Shown here: in pieces, positions 37,019 to 48,748 of the stretch
Numbering within the stretch: the stretch's first letter is position 1
How the letters are laid out: each line of letters begins with the position of its first letter
Origin: Elysia crispata
Lineage: Eukaryota; Mollusca; Gastropoda; Plakobranchidae
Length of the DNA: 64,000 bases
Direction of reading: 5' to 3'
Assembly: GCA_033675545.1 (NCBI GenBank)
Contig: JAWDGP010000505.1
Location: 336,501 to 400,500 of the forward strand
The notes under the pieces: model-generated
What the model was told of the DNA's origin: nothing
What the model saw: only the letters and a program-made list of their open reading frames with translations
The model's database searches: none
Translations under genes and position numbers: made by a program

Positions 37019-39419
37019 CAAATTTCTCCTGCTCTTTGATGCCAAGGCAATTAAATGACTGTGACATTGATGCATTTTCATCCTATTAACTATCTACTTA
37101 TTAATCCATCAAGTCTGATTTATAAATCTATATTTATTCATTCATATATCTTACCTGATTTATTTCTTTATTAAAAAATTTAATCTATCATGCCTGTGAT
37201 AATGCATTACTGTATATTTGCACACCATCTTGAACACGCACACCATGAGAAAATAATGAAAAAATTATCAAACTTTCAATGTCAATATTAAGGGTGTGCA
37301 CTGTATAAACATGCCTTCACCATTAAATATCAATTTTGCCTCATTTCTTAAGATCTGAAAGGTAGGGAGAAAACAAAAGCATCTAACAAACCAATTAGAG
37401 CATGTGAAAGTCGACTACCTTGAACATTTACATCATGGACATGAGGTCCTTACAGACATAAGGTTTTAATTTCCAAAAGCTCCTCAGCTTATGGTGCCAA
37501 ATTGCAGAAATCACTTGGTAAAAATTTAGTTAAAAAGAGGTTATGATGATTTGAAAAAATTTGTCATTAAAATCTCTTCACTTTAAAAATTGTTTATTGA
37601 TTGCTTTGAATAACATTTTTCTTATGTAGTTTTATTTTAAAAAATTAAGAAATTAATAATCCCCACTATTATTTGCGTAGCAGCTGGGAAAAAGAGGGGA
37701 GTTGAAGCAATTTGTCGTTTTGATGAAAAATTTGTGCAGGTAAAAAAAACTTAAATCTCAGTGCTTTCGAATTCAACTAAATCTGTTTTAGTTTTTACCA
37801 TAAAAAAAAGATCAGATAGGAAAAAACTATCAAAAATTTGTATTTTCATTCTTTTGTGAATGGTTTCACCGCATAAAAGTTCCAGAATTTGTCTCAAAAC
37901 AGGGCTTTTCAAGAAAGTACTCTTAAAATTTGAAAAAGGTATTTCTCACAAAAAGTAGGTTCCCGCCATTTGAGCCATACAAAGACCCCAAGGAAGATAT
38001 CCATTTCTAACAAGTTTCTTAGTGGTTTTTGTTTCGCTAGGAAAAAAATCTGAAATTTTCACTTTCAAAGGTCTTATGTAAAATGGCTTCTACATTCAGA
38101 TTGTTTCACTGTTCTTTTTTCTGTTAGATGGTAAGTCAACTCACTGTTATAGCTATTTCTCATAAAGGTGTCTAAGAGTTCTATCAGAAAAATTAAAATT
38201 AACATCAAACATAAAGATGAATATGTTTGGTTTTTTTTTCACATTTTTCATTTTCATGATGCTTAGCCCGAGCGATGTATGGACTCTAAAAATAAAAACC
38301 ATGAAAGGTCACATAACTTCATCAAGGTCTAGTTTCATATGTAAATGTTATACTCTGCTTTGAACAATTGTGAGGATGTGCAGTGTAGAAATACAACAAT
38401 GATAGATATAGCCTAGATTAAATTATAAGGCTATTCTATACACTGAAAGTAAAAATAGTCTAACAGACTTATAGGAGGATTAAAAATCAAGCTAATGCAC
38501 CATTCCTGAAACAACTTTGTAAAGAAAAATGATCAAAAGGGTATCGAAAGTACTTACTAATGCATTACAGGTATTTTCTTTTCTGCCCAACATTTTTAAT
38601 ATCAATGCACAAACAAAGGCAAGTAAAGAAGCTACATATACTGAAACTCTTGTTTATGGATTACACAGAACCCCTTTACCCTTTCAAGCACAGCTTGGGA
38701 AAAAAACAATGTGAAAGTGATCTCTAATTTCCAAGCTTCAAGGGATTTTAATAATGCTTTCATGAGAATCAATGTACATTCACATATTATTGAAAATAAT
38801 ATCAGGAGTGTACTTCACGCCACGGTTTTCATTTTAAGCTCATTTAATAATATCATTGCCTTCAAACCCTATTGTTTACATTGTAAAAAAATTGGAGCTA
38901 CAAAGTCATTTCAAGAAACACACAGAAAAGTATGAATCTAGCTGATGCTACTGACACAAAGATTGAACAATTGCTAAAGCATGCACCACTATGGCTGCTA
39001 CATTGCAAAGCTTTTTCTTTTGTTTATAGCTTATTTTGGACTCGCCGGTTGTCATGATCACTGAAATATTACAAATTTAAAAACAAATCAGAGCCTTTGA
39101 AATAAATTGGTCAAATGGGGAATCGCTATGAAAATTGATATAAACAGGCTGGTCTAAATGTTTTCCTCATTTTTTAAGGTGCTGATGTTTGATGATGCTG
39201 ATAAGAAACAGCAAAGGTACAAAATAGAGAAAAATACTGTCAGGATTCCCCTACCCCACCTCAAACATGTAGATTTGTAGGCTTCAATCTCTAGTTACCT
39301 TTTTAAAATGTCATTTGCTTCTCTGACTGTATCTTGGAAGAGACTTGTGCATATGCCGGATGCAGCTCATTTGTTGATGAACTTCAAAGATCCTGTAGGA
39401 AAATTTTTATCAAATCATT
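37019..39419. other. AT-rich spacer, no gene recognised
   Basis: No open frame longer than about 75 codons with coding character, no array and no RNA gene signature that I can support. Confidence 0.55.
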
Positions 39420-41110
39420 AATTCCGCCAAACAACTGCACTGAATTTTTCAAGACATCTTGATTTCAGACTTCATTTAACTAAAAATAAAAAAAAATAAT
39501 ATACATTACTATTAGAGAAATAAGCCAATCTATATAATTGCCACTGTTTGAAGCACAGAAAATAGAATTCTTGGTCTGGATGCATGATATTTTCAAAAGT
39601 ATACTAAAATATAAAAAAAATACCCACAAAACTGATGTGTATAATAATAAAAATAATTGTTTTTTTTTCTTAATAAAGAAATCAATTAGAATACTAAGTA
39701 ATTCAAATACATACTCAAACATAGTGATTTTTATTGTAGCTATTAAGGTAAATCATAATGTTCATAATATATGATTCATGAATATTTGTGAGGTGACCAA
39801 AGAAACTCCTAGTTTTGATACACTGATGAGCATAGGATCTGAAAGCCCAATCAATTCACTTGATCAAACTGTTGAAATATTTTAAATCCTAATATTGGCT
39901 GAAATATGACTTGAAATGTAACAGCATGTTGGGGATTAACAACAAGAGAAAAATGCGTTTAAACTTTGAGAGTTTTCTTGCAGAGATTTTTCATCTTCTT
40001 TTGGGCTTTGAAACTATTTGACCCCATAGAAAAAAATATGAAAAAGTAAAAAGTGGAAAATCTTAAAACTTTTTCTTCTTTTTCCATGCTTAAAGCCATC
40101 TGGCTCAAAAAAATGTTTCCTTACATGAGCCTAAAGTTTCAAGGCCACCTCTCATTTTTGTAAAAGGTCACATAAAAAAAATGGACCTCAGGTCTTTAAA
40201 AAAATCTTCCAAATGCCAGTAAGTTTACCATATTTCACTGTCACACCTTACTTCCATATACTTTAAGTAGATAGGAATAAACTGGCTTTTTTCCCTTAAT
40301 CTCAGTGACTTACAGAATATTTTTCTTGAAAGCAACTGGTTGAAGAAAAAGTGAGTTGTATGACCTTATGGTTTGTTCTAGGTTCTGATATATTTAGTCA
40401 TGCTGTTGACCTAACATCATCAGAATCAGGAAGACGGCAGCACACGTCAATGCACAGGCCCAAAAGATGAAGTGCTATGTCAGAAACAGCAATAGTTTGT
40501 ACCACTCCTGGTGTAAACCTTCCCTGGGGTTAAAAAAAATGTATTCATTTAAAAAGAAACAAAAAAGGAGACCCCCCAAAAAAACTAGAAATATGTGAAA
40601 TTAATATCTTATAGAATAATATGGAAATTTATATCTTTTTCAAGTGATAAACAGCAGATTTTCGTTCTAAAGAAACCCTCATTTTTTTTTCTTTTATAAT
40701 TTGATGAGTTTTGCATTATCATGTGGCACTCCGTGTCAGCTGAGCAAAATATGGCTAAAGACTTCTATATTGAGGACCTCTTGGCTAAAGACTTCTATTT
40801 CAAGGATCTGTTGGCTAAACACTTCTATATCAATAATCTGTTGGACTTTCCTTTTGTGATGATTCCCCTATGAAAGCCCATAAAAAATAGCCTTTAAAGA
40901 TAAAAGCTTGCAATCGAGCAAGGGCTTAGTTAATGGCAAGCCTTTGAGCAGAGCTACATGCCTCTTTAGGCATCAGAAAGACGTGATTCATAAATAAAAG
41001 TAAATCTGTATAATTTGTCATATTTTCATAATTTATTATTTCAATTTGGTTTTTCACTATTTAACCAAATCAAAACACATTGAAAATGTTTGTAATGGCT
41101 ATGGCTGCAC
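39420..41110. repeat. Duplicated block, copy C
   Basis: Diverged copy of block A (31350-33420) in the same orientation, about 8 kb away, with the same landmark order but shorter, mainly because its minisatellite has only three units. Small indels are frequent and no frame is preserved. Confidence 0.8.
40753..40851. repeat. 30-bp minisatellite, 3 copies (block C)
   Basis: Three copies of the ggctaaagacttctatat unit, at the position equivalent to the 13-copy array in block A, before the conserved flank containing ccctatgaaagcccataaaa. Confidence 0.93.
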
Positions 41111-41354
41111 CCTTAATGGATAGTGAGAATTAAAGCTCTTTTCTAAATTTAATAGAAATTTCTGTTACTAAAGTCTTTGAGGGTGCTTCTCTTTACTTCA
41201 GCCAGATTGTAATCAGTGGGAATTGAATCATGGAAATATTATTATTAATTTTTATTACATAATCTTTAAAATCCCCACAAGGAGAAAGTACATAGCTATA
41301 AACTGAAGGTCCTTCATTGTTGAGCCTTTCCCTATTTTATTTTTGCATTCACAG

Positions 41355-41580
41355 GTCACTTCCATATTATATAAAAAAGCAACCTTTAACAATGCAAAAC
41401 CATTCGATCCTGGTGACCTCCACAGGATCAAAAAGCTCATAAAAGATTCTGCTGCAGAGCAAGGCCTCACCCGGCTCAGAAGAATTTTAGGCTTTCACCA
41501 GTTTGAGCTGAAGCTCTTGCCATCACAGTGGGCGAAATTGACCATCTGGAGAGTGCCCAAGTCTGTCTTGCAAAGAAAAA
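41355..41580 (+). other. Possible isolated exon, unassigned
   Basis: A GC-richer open stretch of about 75 codons follows a plausible acceptor (tttttgcattcacag ending at 41354). It reads with mixed, protein-like composition, for example FDPGDLHRIKKLIKDSAAEQ and then LLPSQWAKLTIWRVPKS, before a lysine run. No donor is convincing and no neighbouring exon was found. The complementary strand is also open for 71 codons. The family is not recognised; it could be a mobile-element fragment. Confidence 0.22.
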
Positions 41581-41689
41581 AAAAGTTAGTATCAAACAAT
41601 GACAATCAGAACTGTTCAGTAAGTCTGTGTAAACCTTTCCAGACAAACTATTGTATTGATGACTATTGACATATTTACATGTCAAAATG

Positions 41690-44256
41690 ATTACTTTTCA
41701 TAAACTTAACCATAGATTAGTTCTTAACCTATTATAGATCTTAGTTAAAACAAAGGCTTTTAGTATCTAAAAGAAAGTGAGAAAAATAGAGCGAGTGGTC
41801 ATTGATCAATGATAACAAAGGTTTTAAAGCTTATAAAATAAAATATTATGATTATAAGCCTAATTATAGTTTTTTTATCTTTCTGTTGGCCTTTTATCTT
41901 TAAAGACAATCCGGCTATAATATGTACCATACATTGCTGTCACCCAAGTTATGACATTTGTGGCATGTCTGTCATATCAATCAAAGAGTAATATAAGGCC
42001 TATAAATGATGACAACACACGCACAATTAAAGACACCCTCTTATGATACATGTATTCTTTAAAGAGAGAGAAAACAAAACCATGAAAATTTGACCTTAAA
42101 TATCAAACTTTCAATATTTACCCTGATCTATCAAATTCTTTCAAACTCAATCTTTTTTTGTTATTTTCTGGTAATGAAAGGAACTAATTTTTTTTTTAAC
42201 AAAAGAAAAGCAATTAAAAAAAAAAGAAAACAAGAGAAGATAAACCACTCCTAAAAAAAAACATTATGAAGAAAAAATAGTTTAAAATTAATTTTTGATT
42301 AACCTAAAAACAACGAGACTACATATAGTTATCTCCTAAATGCTTATGTAATTTACATAACCTGATAACACTGAAACAAAACTTCTCTAAAATGATAAAA
42401 AATTTTTTAATGATACTTTTTGTAAGTGAATGGAGACAGGTGCTGTACCATCTGAGTGTGCAGTCTTCAAGACAGTAACTTCCAAGAACTAGAGGCATCT
42501 CCAATCTGCACTTGTCCAAGCCATAATGCTTGCAAAGAGCAATGCTGTACATCTTTAACTACAGATGCACAATTTCATCTACCAGAATCTTAGTTGGAGC
42601 CAGGGCCTATATGACCCATTGCCAAATACACGTAGCTCAGATCTATCACGATTTTACGCCCACATGGCGTGTCTTTATCTTAAATATTATAGACATTTCT
42701 ATATAACCCAAAGAAGCAAAGTTGTAGTATTGATCTGTGTTGAAGATATCATATAGTTTTTTAAACAAGCACTTTGGTATTGACAGAGTTATTGCTCATG
42801 ATTGATTACGCAATATTTATACAGAATTATTGTTATTTTGCTTTATAAAAATCATATTTTGAATACCCTGAAAGAAGAAAAAAAGTTGCAATAAGCTTTT
42901 AATTTATAATGCAAGCTCAAAGTTGATGTTTATTTTTCATTCTAGTCAGAAATTGCCCTTAATGCGTAGATTTTATTTATATAAAAATTCAAATATGAAA
43001 AAAAAATTTTTTTCAACGGCTCATAGTCTAAAATTCTTTATTGATCAGATATTTTTTTTCCTTAAAGCATTATGTGCTTGTAGCATTATATTTATGAAAA
43101 ATATTAGACCTCTTGTTATTTGCAAGTACTTCGTAGGCTCGAAAATTAAGCATTTAGTACCACATGTACTATTTCTTAAGTCAAAAATTGCCTATCCGTC
43201 AGGCTCATTTTAGGACTGTGTTAAAATTAGTTTTGTTCTATACATTGTGAATTATAAAAACCACAGTGACAAAAAAACAAATAAACAAAAAATAAAATAC
43301 AAAGATGGTACGCCAGTCTCTGCTAATAATTATAACAATACTGGAGTATTAGACTGAATTTTTTTCCTAAAATAAAACGACCCAGTCCAAAATGAAGGAA
43401 GAGAAGAACTGATGAACAATGGACTTCAACTCTTTATTTTACATATCTCGTTCAACAAATTATATAACACTGAACTTGTCAAAGATGTAAAAAATAAAGA
43501 AATAGGCATAGAAAGAAGGCGTTCAAAAAAAAAAACTTATTTAACTTTTGTTTCAACATGAAAATCAAAATATCTTATACACTGTACTTTATTTTAGACA
43601 ATCATCACAATTTGTTCTTTTGTCTCAAAACAAGCAGCTTGAAATTTGCAGTTTGCACACATTAGTACATCCCAATCAGTGGACAGAATTCAAACAATAG
43701 GAGATGTATATCATGAAGTAAAAAGTTAGAAAGCATGATCATATTACACTAAAATCTAGCAACACACTCCTACCATTTAAAACCATTTCATCGAATTTGA
43801 TACTCCCCCTTTATTTAAAACTTTTACAAGGAATGATCTTTTTTGTAAACACATGCATTTTGCTAGGATTATAGCATGAAAATGTACAACTTCTATTAAA
43901 AATATGATCTTATAAAGTAAAAATTTAAATCAACTGCGACTGAGCTATGGATAAACCAAACTGGTCAGTTAAGTACGTGTATTTTTAAATTATTTCATAC
44001 AATTTGCATCCACCAGGAATAAGACATCATTCAAATTTGTTAAAAGCACAGGAGATGAAATAAAGGTAATTCTCATTTAAAAAATTGCAATACTACTTTT
44101 TTATGCTCCTAGGCACACAAATGTAGATTCTCTATAGATGAGCTATCAAACTGGTAATATTACCCAGATGTGACCAATATCAGCATATATTAAACTATTA
44201 GGAGCTACACTCTTCAAAGTAAACTAGAACTTTTGTCCAATCATCTCAATTTGAGG
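41690..44256. other. AT-rich spacer, no gene recognised
   Basis: No coding, RNA or repeat-array feature that I can support. Confidence 0.55.
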
Positions 44257-44857
44257 TATTCAATAAGCAGTATAATGCTGAAATTTTCAAACCAAGGGCA
44301 TAATAAAAAAATTACATCAAATTTCTTTAAGCTTCTTAAAAAAATTTACACATTTAACAAGGCTAAGGTCAAAATCAAACCAAAAGGTTAAAAATGAAAA
44401 TAGTAATACAGTCATTAATAGAAGTCGAAGAACACTTAAATATGCTGAAAATGCAAGTAACCATTCAAGAGAAATTACCAAACAAATAAGTAAATTATTA
44501 ATGTCAATGTCATAAAACAAAAATATTCTGCCTTAGGACTGGATATGGTCGGTAAGCAGTATAAGACTGAAATTTTCAAATCAAGGGCATGATAAAAAAA
44601 AATTACATGAAATTTCATTGAGCTTCTTAAAAAATTGCACATTTTTCAAGTCTAAAATCAAAATCAGGCTTATAGAACTTTACAACCAGCTTGAAAAGTA
44701 CAGCATGCACATGAACAAAATGCCAAAAGAATAAACATGTAACAATAATATAATCACTAATAGAGGTACGAAGAACACTTGAAATATGCTGAAAAGACGA
44801 GTATTCAGGAGAGATCACCAAACTAGTAAGTAAATTATTAAAGTCAATGTCATAAAA
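44257..44857. repeat. ~290-bp tandem duplication
   Basis: Two diverged copies, 44257-44518 and about 44543-44857. Both start with aagcagtataa, go through gaaattttcaaa, caagggcat, an aattacat block and agcttcttaaaaaa, and end with gtaaattatta and gtcaatgtcataaaa. Confidence 0.85.
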
Positions 44858-45131
44858 AATAATGAAAGAATAACAACAACCAGTTAGAATATGTAACTGT
44901 AGATCATTTACATTCTACATAATAGTAGCAAATATCAAGTAACGAGGAAAGTTACAACGAAGACTGGCTACACAGATATACCCTGATTTTTATGAATTTC
45001 TAGACAAATTCAGCTTTAGAAATGATATTTCTGATTAAAAAGATGAATAAGGAGGAAATATTCAGCCTGGCTAGGGAACTAATTGAGCTTTATAAAAGAC
45101 TATTATAATTTTAACAATGGCTTGATCATTA

Positions 45132-45238
45132 CACTTGTAATTGTGACAATAAATTAAACTGATAATAGTTACAATGCACTTATTAATTGTAATTGTGACA
45201 ATAAATTAAACTGATAATAATCACAATGCACTTATTAA
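45132..45238. repeat. ~52-bp direct repeat, 2 copies
   Basis: Two adjoining near-identical copies containing ttgtaattgtgacaataaat and caatgcacttatta, differing at only a few bases. Confidence 0.92.
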
Positions 45239-45356
45239 ACTAGATATCAAGAAATTCTTGTGAATTTATGAACATTGCAATTCTTTTAGATAGAAATAAT
45301 AAATATAAACTGTCATAATCTGATGCACACAATGGGTTTTGCAAACCTAACAGGAT

Positions 45357-46305
45357 TTATCTATGCATTTTAATCATAGGGACAACATGATTAGCTACCC
45401 AGTGTTCCTCTGCCATGTTTCTATTTGAAGACCACATAACATACACAATATCCTCATCATCTTTTGTGTCAAAAGGCAGCATAGCTCTGCCAAAAAGTAA
45501 CTGAAGTTTTCTTGGCCCTTTTTGGGGATAGAGAGAAACAATGGCACAATTTAAGACATTAGATGCAGCCAGTAACTGCCAGACACCAAGATACTGACCT
45601 AGCTGTCTTGGCCTGAAATACCTCCTTCTCAAAAATTAACTCAATAACTGATATATCTGTTGTTTCTTCTCCACTATGACAATCTGACATTAGTGCAATC
45701 CAAGATAAATCTTTATTCTTTTGAAACCTGCATCCAAGACGGACATAATCTTCATCTAGATAGTAATGCTTATTTTGACATAACTCTGCTGTTATGCCAC
45801 ATCGCATTTCAATATGAAACTTCTCGTGTCCAAATACAATCCGACTTAGAGCTCGTGTCATACAATTACCATCCCCTACTGTAAGGGCAGGTAAAAAACC
45901 AAGAGGTCTGTTTGGAGGGAGTAACTGCAAAGCAGTTGTGTCTATATCTCTTCTCAAAAGATTTTTAGTGGATATACCTAGAGCATATGAACTAAACTTT
46001 GGATAGAACTTCTTACACACAATTTCCACATCAGAAAAGGTCTTGCACAAACTTAGCTTTTCATTCACTTGCCTAAAGAAATGTCCTCTGTCATCAATAA
46101 ACAATTCCCGTTTTGCATTTACTTTGCAAGGCAAATCCCCACCAGCAGGATCACTTTCATCCACGATAGAACTGGACAAAATTGAAACACCTGAAAACTC
46201 ACCAAATTCAGAAACAGTTGTGCCTGAAGGTTTACAGTTTTTAGAGACTGGAATTAAATCACCATTTTTAACGCTGGTTTTACACATTTCAGATTCAGCA
46301 AGAGG
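45357..46305 (-). CDS. OTU/vertnin-like domain (frameshifted)
   Basis: Two overlapping open stretches, 45559-46287 and 45357-45632, make one domain. The first has the OTU-type nucleophile motif in PALTVGDGNCMTRALS (Cys142 counted from its ATG), followed by FGHEKFHIEMRCGITAEL and a YYLDEDYVRLG segment. The second, in a different phase, continues with QYLGVWQLLAASNVLNC and VSLYPQKG, and ends ANHVVPMI, where the His is the expected partner of the Cys. Vertnin-like and OTU-like proteins share this order. A 1-base indel near 45600-45615 separates the halves. Both active-site residues are kept. Substrate and activity are unknown; deubiquitinase-like activity would be an inference from fold only. 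Confidence 0.6.
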
Positions 46306-46776
46306 CTAAAAAATCTCAGTACAAGGTTCAAATACTTTTGGACTAACAGGAATACAAGTCTCAGAGCAAGTTTCAGATATATTGGAAGTACAAGGAAAAA
46401 CAGGCTTAGATGCTTCAGTACTGCTACAAGACTGTAGTACATCACAGAGATCATTGGGGTAAACAGATTCAACCCTGGGCTCAGACACTTTCTGATGAGC
46501 AGATGCCTCACAAATTTCACTTGAAATATTAGAGTCTAGCCTAGTAGTAGTACAAACAGGTAGAACATTTTCAGCAACTTCAATTTCATGGTCTTTAGAA
46601 TCAGATTTAGCATTTGGCCACTTGACATTTGAAAAACTGCTGATCAAGGTTTTATTTACACACTGTTCCGGTAAATCCCTCAAACAAAAATGACAAAGGC
46701 AAGAAAATTGTCTCACAGCAAGAATTTGGCTTGAAAGAACTTTAAAAGAGTGAATCTTTTTAGTTCCAGGCAATGT
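46306..46776 (-). CDS. Cys-rich segment and linker of the same gene
   Basis: Same phase as the core upstream and the OTU piece downstream. Begins TLPGTKKIHSFKVL, then RQFSCLCHFC, a probable zinc-binding end of the transposase part. It continues as a Ser/Thr/Pro/Glu-rich linker with repeated Cys-Thr and Ser-Glu-Thr patches. There is no own ATG; the piece is delimited by stops (TAA 46777-46779, TAG 46306-46308). Read alone it would be meaningless, which supports treating the stops as lesions or spliced-out positions. Confidence 0.45.
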   Translation of the reverse strand, partial: TLPGTKKIHSFKVLSSQILAVRQFSCLCHFCLRDLPEQCVNKTLISSFSNVKWPNAKSDSKDHEIEVAENVLPVCTTTRLDSNISSEICEASAHQKVSEPRVESVYPNDLCDVLQSCSSTEASKPVFPCTSNISETCSETCIPVSPKVFEPCTEIF

Positions 46777-48333
46777 TTAAAGAGAAGTGGAGGATAAAGT
46801 TCTATCAACTGAAGACTCTTGTACGAGATGGAAGGACCTTACAATGTGAGAGCAATCTATATTATCTAATGACAGCTGAGACTTTAAAAGGGAAAGAACC
46901 TCCTCTGCATTTCTTAGAACTGCCTTTCCTGATGCAACAGCCTGAGTCAAGAAGGATTTTATCATGCCACCACACAAGTCACATTCTCTCTTTCCATGCC
47001 TTTCTCCAAAGTAGCACCGCTCAAATTGAAAACTATTAGCAAGCTTACTCATGTGGTGGAAGGGAAGTTTCGATTTGTATTGCACACTGCAATTGTCAGA
47101 AAAAATTACATATTTAGAAGCTGATGTCTCTGACATTACATTATGGAGCACGTGAAAAACAAAGTTCGAGTCATGGATCAAATCATCAGAGACAAAGACA
47201 TGATAGGCTGTGATCTTTGCATTGCACTGAGGGCACCTTTGATATACAACTACAGGGTGTACTGTGACTTGATTATATGACCAGTGAGCAGAGGCTACTT
47301 CACGTTGATGCCTGCAAGTATGATTTTCAGCAAAATCTGCAACAATGACAGCCACATCTGATGGTACATCGTTTTTTAACGCCTTAAATTGAAATCTCTG
47401 CCAATTGGCTGTGAAAATATTTAGGGCTAGAGAGTTTAAATCTGCCATCAACAAATTAATCAATTGTTTAGCTGACACAGTCTCCAAAAGCTCCATCCGG
47501 TTCACTTTATATTTTGGATGAAAGACCTGCTTCCATTCTTTAAAAGTAATTGAGGCATTAACATCACACCAAGAAGAGAGCTTCTCTTGTAGCAGGTGAA
47601 GGCCACAGTTTTTGCATTTGCGAGCAACACATTCTGGCTTCCACCAACCATTTGATTTTGCACATAGTGCCTCATACAAAGCCTCAGTCAGATTAGTTAT
47701 CAGTGCACCACTAACTTTCAGAGCATTAAGTTTTAACCTGGCATTTTCACAGGTTTCACACAGACACTGTATGAACTTCTGATTTTTCATCGACATAACA
47801 AAGCCTGGGCGACAGCGAAAGAAGGTCCGCTTTGAGACTCTGATGTCAGGAAAGTGACTGCAAAACTTTCTGTACAAAGTTGAAATAGGCTCCGTCAAAA
47901 TTCTTTTTTGTTTCTTTAGACGCTTGCTGTAATGCTTTAGCCCATGCAAGTCAACAGATTCTTCAATGAAAAAATCCATAATTTTTGTTTTAATTACACT
48001 GTCTTTTATTTTCCTCTTCTTACTGCAGGTCTTGTTTCTTGGCCCTTTCTGTACGGAACTTTCAAGTTCATTGAGTAGCAGATGAAGATTTGGTGAACTG
48101 TTTTTGTTCACCAACGATTCTTTCATGGCTTTGACCACAAGAGCCTTTTGAGGCGAGCAACAGCCTATAAAGAGTTGAGTAAGCACATGAACTTTTGTTT
48201 TTGAATTCCTTGGTATGTGCTTTCTAGATCTGTATAGCGCACAGTATTTGGCTGGTTTTGTAGGTGACTGAATTTCTGCAACTTGGGAGTGCAAAGGCTG
48301 AGTGTCAAGTGGTAGGGGATGTTCTATTATCAT
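46777..48333 (-). CDS. DDE/RNase H-like transposase-derived core
   Basis: A continuous 518-codon stretch. Cys-rich motifs lie at about residues 190-195 (CLCETC) and 235-243 (CVARKCKNC), and CPQC is at 367-370. The presumed RNase H-fold acidic residues are D333 in VADFAENHTC, D413 in FSDNCSVQYKS, and a third site around HGKRECDLCGGMIKS (residues 446-460). The order and spacing fit a DDE-type transposase core, as in many unannotated animal transposon proteins, but I cannot assign a superfamily. It ends in a TAA, after which the same phase continues with a Gly-Thr and SCLCHFC segment typical of a natural continuation. So the TAA looks like a disabling mutation. The first Met is probably internal. 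Confidence 0.65.
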   Translation of the reverse strand: MIIEHPLPLDTQPLHSQVAEIQSPTKPAKYCALYRSRKHIPRNSKTKVHVLTQLFIGCCSPQKALVVKAMKESLVNKNSSPNLHLLLNELESSVQKGPRNKTCSKKRKIKDSVIKTKIMDFFIEESVDLHGLKHYSKRLKKQKRILTEPISTLYRKFCSHFPDIRVSKRTFFRCRPGFVMSMKNQKFIQCLCETCENARLKLNALKVSGALITNLTEALYEALCAKSNGWWKPECVARKCKNCGLHLLQEKLSSWCDVNASITFKEWKQVFHPKYKVNRMELLETVSAKQLINLLMADLNSLALNIFTANWQRFQFKALKNDVPSDVAVIVADFAENHTCRHQREVASAHWSYNQVTVHPVVVYQRCPQCNAKITAYHVFVSDDLIHDSNFVFHVLHNVMSETSASKYVIFSDNCSVQYKSKLPFHHMSKLANSFQFERCYFGERHGKRECDLCGGMIKSFLTQAVASGKAVLRNAEEVLSLLKSQLSLDNIDCSHIVRSFHLVQESSVDRTLSSTSL

Positions 48334-48748
48334 GACACTGAGGAGTCAATTCTTCAGAATCTGCCGCACTAATGTCGATCTTATCTGCTGAAGGTTCTTG
48401 AACAAAAGCTGTGTCCAAATCTACAGTCACAGGAGATACAGAGGCATCTAGAGCGGAACCATTAAGCAGCGGAGCAATGTCGGATATGGAATGATGATTG
48501 GTCTGTATTTCTTTGTTGGATGTATTTATTGTCTTGCTTTTTTCAGCATAGAGTTCCCTTGCCCTGGCTTTGACTTTTTGCCTTTCCTCTTCGCTCATGT
48601 TGGCCCTTTTAGCTCTTTGTTTCTCCCTCCAATAGGCTCTTTGCTTTTCAGCACTCATTTGATTTAAAGCAGCTTGTGCCCTCGTAGTCCGCTCTGATGT
48701 TTTTGGTAGATCGCGTGCAGTTGTTTTGCTAGACAGTTTACCAGCCAT
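48305..48748 (-). CDS. N-terminal basic segment of the transposase-like gene
   Basis: A 147-codon piece starting at an ATG (MAGKLSSKTT). Residues about 24-70 form a charged helix with the pattern QRAYWREKQRAKRANMSEEE followed by RQKVKARARELYAEK. Similar Arg/Lys/Glu-rich helices occur at the N-terminus of transposon-derived proteins of this type and probably contact DNA or RNA; that is family-level inference. The last third is a Ser/Asp/Glu-rich linker. It overlaps the next piece (starting at 48333) in another phase, so a single-base indel in the linker separates them. The region 5' of the ATG has no obvious promoter element. Confidence 0.55.
   Translation of the reverse strand: MAGKLSSKTTARDLPKTSERTTRAQAALNQMSAEKQRAYWREKQRAKRANMSEEERQKVKARARELYAEKSKTINTSNKEIQTNHHSISDIAPLLNGSALDASVSPVTVDLDTAFVQEPSADKIDISAADSEELTPQCHDNRTSPTT

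Larger units (their letters stand above)
45357..48748 (-). pseudogene. Broken transposase-like / OTU (vertnin-like) fusion gene
   Basis: Four consecutive minus-strand open stretches read as one intronless gene of about 1130 codons. From the N-terminus they are a basic helical segment, a DDE/RNase H-like core, a Cys-rich segment with a Ser/Thr-rich linker, and an OTU/vertnin-like domain. The pieces are separated by a 1-base phase change near 48305-48333, an in-frame TAA at 46777-46779, an in-frame TAG at 46306-46308, and a phase change near 45590-45632. The three middle pieces share one phase, which argues that they were one polypeptide. No terminal inverted repeats were identified. The TAG follows a T-run (attttttag) and could instead be a splice acceptor, so an intron cannot be excluded there. 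Confidence 0.65.
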
